Part shown: piece by piece, positions 62,560 through 64,000 of the stretch
Layout: each line of letters begins with the position of its first letter
Position numbering within the stretch: the stretch's first letter is position 1
NCBI GenBank assembly: GCA_964479535.1
Contig: CAYZMM010000029.1
Coordinates: 7,634 to 71,633 of the forward strand
Direction: 5' to 3'
Length of the DNA stretch: 64,000 nucleotides
Origin: S015-6 sp964479535
Lineage (GTDB): Bacteria; Desulfobacterota; DSWW01
Notes under the pieces: generated by a model
Seen by the model: only the letters and a program-made list of their open reading frames with translations
What the model was told of the DNA's origin: nothing
Database searches by the model: none
Program-made: the position numbers and the translations under genes

Positions 62560-62731
62560 AGTACTTAGTACTCGATGTCATAAATACGGTCACGTATCGA
62601 GGAGGCCGAGGCGCCCGAGAGGCAAGGCGCGAGGAGGGCGAATACCGGGAGTATTTAACCGACGAGCAACGCAGCCTGTCGGGATGGATCGGCCTCCGAA
62701 TGCGATCGTATTTATGACATCGAGTACTTAG
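62560..62731. repeat. Palindromic element with perfect 22-bp terminal inverted repeats
   Basis: Terminal arms 62567-62588 and 62707-62728 are perfect complements (22 bases, containing CTCGATGTCATAAATACG). Pairing continues imperfectly inward to about 62611 and 62690. A direct repeat AGTACTTAG flanks or overlaps both ends (62560-62568 and 62723-62731), like a target duplication. The right end supplies the TAA stop of the epimerase gene (62728-62730). No coding frame is convincing. Confidence 0.85.
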
Positions 62732-63597
62732 GCCAGGGCCTCCTCGACAGCCGCCTCGAGCTGCTTGAAGAACCCGTCCAGCGTGGTCTTCTGGTAGTCG
62801 AGGAGCGCCTGGGACTCGGTCGTGTCGTACCAGTTGAGCCATCCCGGCCGGTCCAGGAAGCCCATCTCTTCGAAGGGGATGTCCATGATCGCTCCCCACC
62901 GCCGGACATACGCCTCGCCCGTGACGCGCCAGGTAGGCCCGCCGGAGATGATGAGCGTGCGCCCGAGGGCTTCGTCCACGCCCACGAGGGAGACCATGGC
63001 GTCGACCAGATCCGACAGGGCCACGAGCTCGATCCGCTGGCCGGGTTGGAAGGGCCACGGCTCGGGCGGGTCGAGAAAGGCGGGGATCGCGATGGCCGAG
63101 ATCCGCAGGTTCACGTACGGTAGGCTCGAGGCCTTCAGGTCTTCCTCGGAGACGGCCTTGCTCTCGGCATAGATGTCGATCGGCGCGACCGGGTGATCCG
63201 GCCCGATCAGGTCCGTCTCCGCGGTGGTATCCCCATAGACCGAGATGGAGGAGGCAAAAATCAGCTTGGGGGGCTCCCCCAGGGAGGAACAAGCCTCCAT
63301 CACACTCCGCGTCCCGTCCGCGTTGATCCGGAAGGTCCTCGCCCGATCCTCCTCGGCTGCCGGTGGAAGAATCGCAGCCAGATGAAAGAGCCAGTCTACG
63401 CCTTCCAGCGCCTGCTTCATGGAGGCGGTGTCCAGGATGTCTCCGGGCAGGACCCGGGTCTTCTCCCAACCGTCGTAGAAGCTGAAGTCGCAGGACGGCA
63501 AGTCCAGGATGCGCAGGCCGTGGCCCTGCTGCCGCAGCGTTTCCGCGAGCCCACGACCGAAATTGCCCGCTCCGCCCGTAATCAGGATCTCTGCCAT
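62728..63597 (-). CDS. NAD-dependent epimerase/dehydratase family protein
   Basis: 289 residues. The cofactor motif is ILITGGAGNFGRGLAETL, followed by FHLAAILPP, FASSISVYGDTT and the YxxxK in IDIYAESKAVSEED. It is an extended SDR with unassigned substrate. Its TAA stop is formed by the boundary of a palindromic element. A MoaD-like gene lies 39 bases upstream on the same strand. Confidence 0.88.
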   Translation of the reverse strand: MAEILITGGAGNFGRGLAETLRQQGHGLRILDLPSCDFSFYDGWEKTRVLPGDILDTASMKQALEGVDWLFHLAAILPPAAEEDRARTFRINADGTRSVMEACSSLGEPPKLIFASSISVYGDTTAETDLIGPDHPVAPIDIYAESKAVSEEDLKASSLPYVNLRISAIAIPAFLDPPEPWPFQPGQRIELVALSDLVDAMVSLVGVDEALGRTLIISGGPTWRVTGEAYVRRWGAIMDIPFEEMGFLDRPGWLNWYDTTESQALLDYQKTTLDGFFKQLEAAVEEALA

Positions 63598-63636
63598 TCC
63601 CCGTTCCCCCGGAAAACGCTCGGCTGTGAGACGATT

Positions 63637-63915
63637 CTATCCGCCTCCCAGCAAGGGAAGCACCCTGATGGCCTCTCCGTCCTCGAGCAGGGTCTCCGGA
63701 TCTTCCAGATCCCTTCCGTCCCCCATGACCAGGATGCCCGGCTTGAAGCCGCCGCCGTTCGTGTCCCAGATCTTCTCTGGAAAACAGTGGCCGAAACGGC
63801 TCCCGATCTCCTCGAGCAGGTCACCGTACTTGACCTGAACGGGAAAGTCGAATTCCGCCGTCTGCTCCCCCACAAAGTCCTTGAGGGGGCCCATGAACTG
63901 CACCGTAACCCGCAT
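63637..63915 (-). CDS. MoaD/ThiS-like ubiquitin-fold sulfur carrier
   Basis: 92 residues ending ...VLPLLGGG. The beta-grasp pattern MRVTVQFMGPLKDFVG, with DGRDLEDPETLLEDGEAI near the end, fits MoaD-like sulfur carriers of molybdopterin or tungstopterin synthesis. A terminal Gly-Gly is adenylated in this family; here there are three glycines. In a genome with an aldehyde:ferredoxin oxidoreductase a pterin role is reasonable. The C-terminus extends one Gly beyond the usual. Confidence 0.75.
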   Translation of the reverse strand: MRVTVQFMGPLKDFVGEQTAEFDFPVQVKYGDLLEEIGSRFGHCFPEKIWDTNGGGFKPGILVMGDGRDLEDPETLLEDGEAIRVLPLLGGG

Positions 63916-64000
63916 GTCCCTTTGCCCCGTTCTTCTTCGCCTAGTCCGAAGTTCCCCTGAATCTTGCCACGGTTTTCGAGCTTAAGCAACCGGAATTGCG

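Noticed and set aside
62579..62717. Coding frame through the palindromic element
   Set aside because: The reading frame exists only because the element is GC-rich; it is bounded by inverted repeats and has no start signal.

Overview
The window reads as GC-rich chromosomal DNA of an anaerobic, metabolically versatile Gram-negative bacterium. The closest fit is a Desulfobacterota-type (former Deltaproteobacteria) organism. This is inferred from a tungsten/molybdenum-type aldehyde:ferredoxin oxidoreductase, a four-subunit 2-oxoacid:ferredoxin oxidoreductase, DUF362 and DUF1329 proteins, several acyl-CoA enzymes, and PAS sensors ending in a small Cys-rich module. No rRNA, tRNA, CRISPR array, phage or complete transposase was seen. 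Most stop codons are TGA or TAG.

Layout. 1-8137 (minus): an unrecognised membrane protein, a FecCD/BtuC-type ABC importer (ATPase, lipoprotein binding protein, permease), then a MoxR / DUF58 / BatD-like / VWA cassette cut by the left edge. 8176-12424 (minus): a fused ethanolamine ammonia-lyase (EutB plus EutC) carrying a Sec-type signal peptide, behind an aldehyde:ferredoxin oxidoreductase. 12826-17171: a small Cys protein, a ThDP enzyme, a PlsC-type acyltransferase and a quinone-oxidoreductase-like dehydrogenase. 17287-22072 (plus): a bioB-bioF-bioA-bioD operon with a BirA-like operator, interrupted between bioA and bioD by a long palindrome. 22174-23696: a VapBC toxin-antitoxin pair and an SDR. 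23732-30418 (minus): a compact IclR / DUF1329 / M24 / DUF362 / hydroxyacyl-CoA dehydrogenase unit with a second, closely similar IclR gene. 30427-38184: metallophosphoesterase, PHP phosphoesterase, a nested palindromic element, DUF2892, Lgt, a CNNM/CBS protein, a GH13 glycosidase and an alpha/beta hydrolase. 38275-47752: a PAS/GAF sensor gene with two in-frame amber codons, a 1459-residue hybrid histidine kinase, a small exported repeat protein and a sigma54 activator. 48028-50555: a probable sigma54-driven FAD oxidase and a ferredoxin-type protein. 50566-53067: an exported GH51-like glycosidase. 53433-63915: acyl-CoA metabolism (AMP ligase, enoyl-CoA hydratases, hotdog thioesterases, KorCBAD), a decayed locus (broken epimerase plus an orphan Fis helix), an epimerase and a MoaD-like protein.

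How the genes fit together. EutBC would convert ethanolamine to acetaldehyde and AOR could oxidise that to acetate with ferredoxin. A corrinoid-type importer lies next to them, and EutBC needs adenosylcobalamin. The signal peptide on EutBC is the puzzling part. A second theme is non-coding: several long palindromes sit at or exactly on gene 3' ends, and in some cases the stop codon lies inside the repeat. A third is the PAS sensor gene, whose frame is intact across two TAG codons, so it is either very freshly broken or read through.
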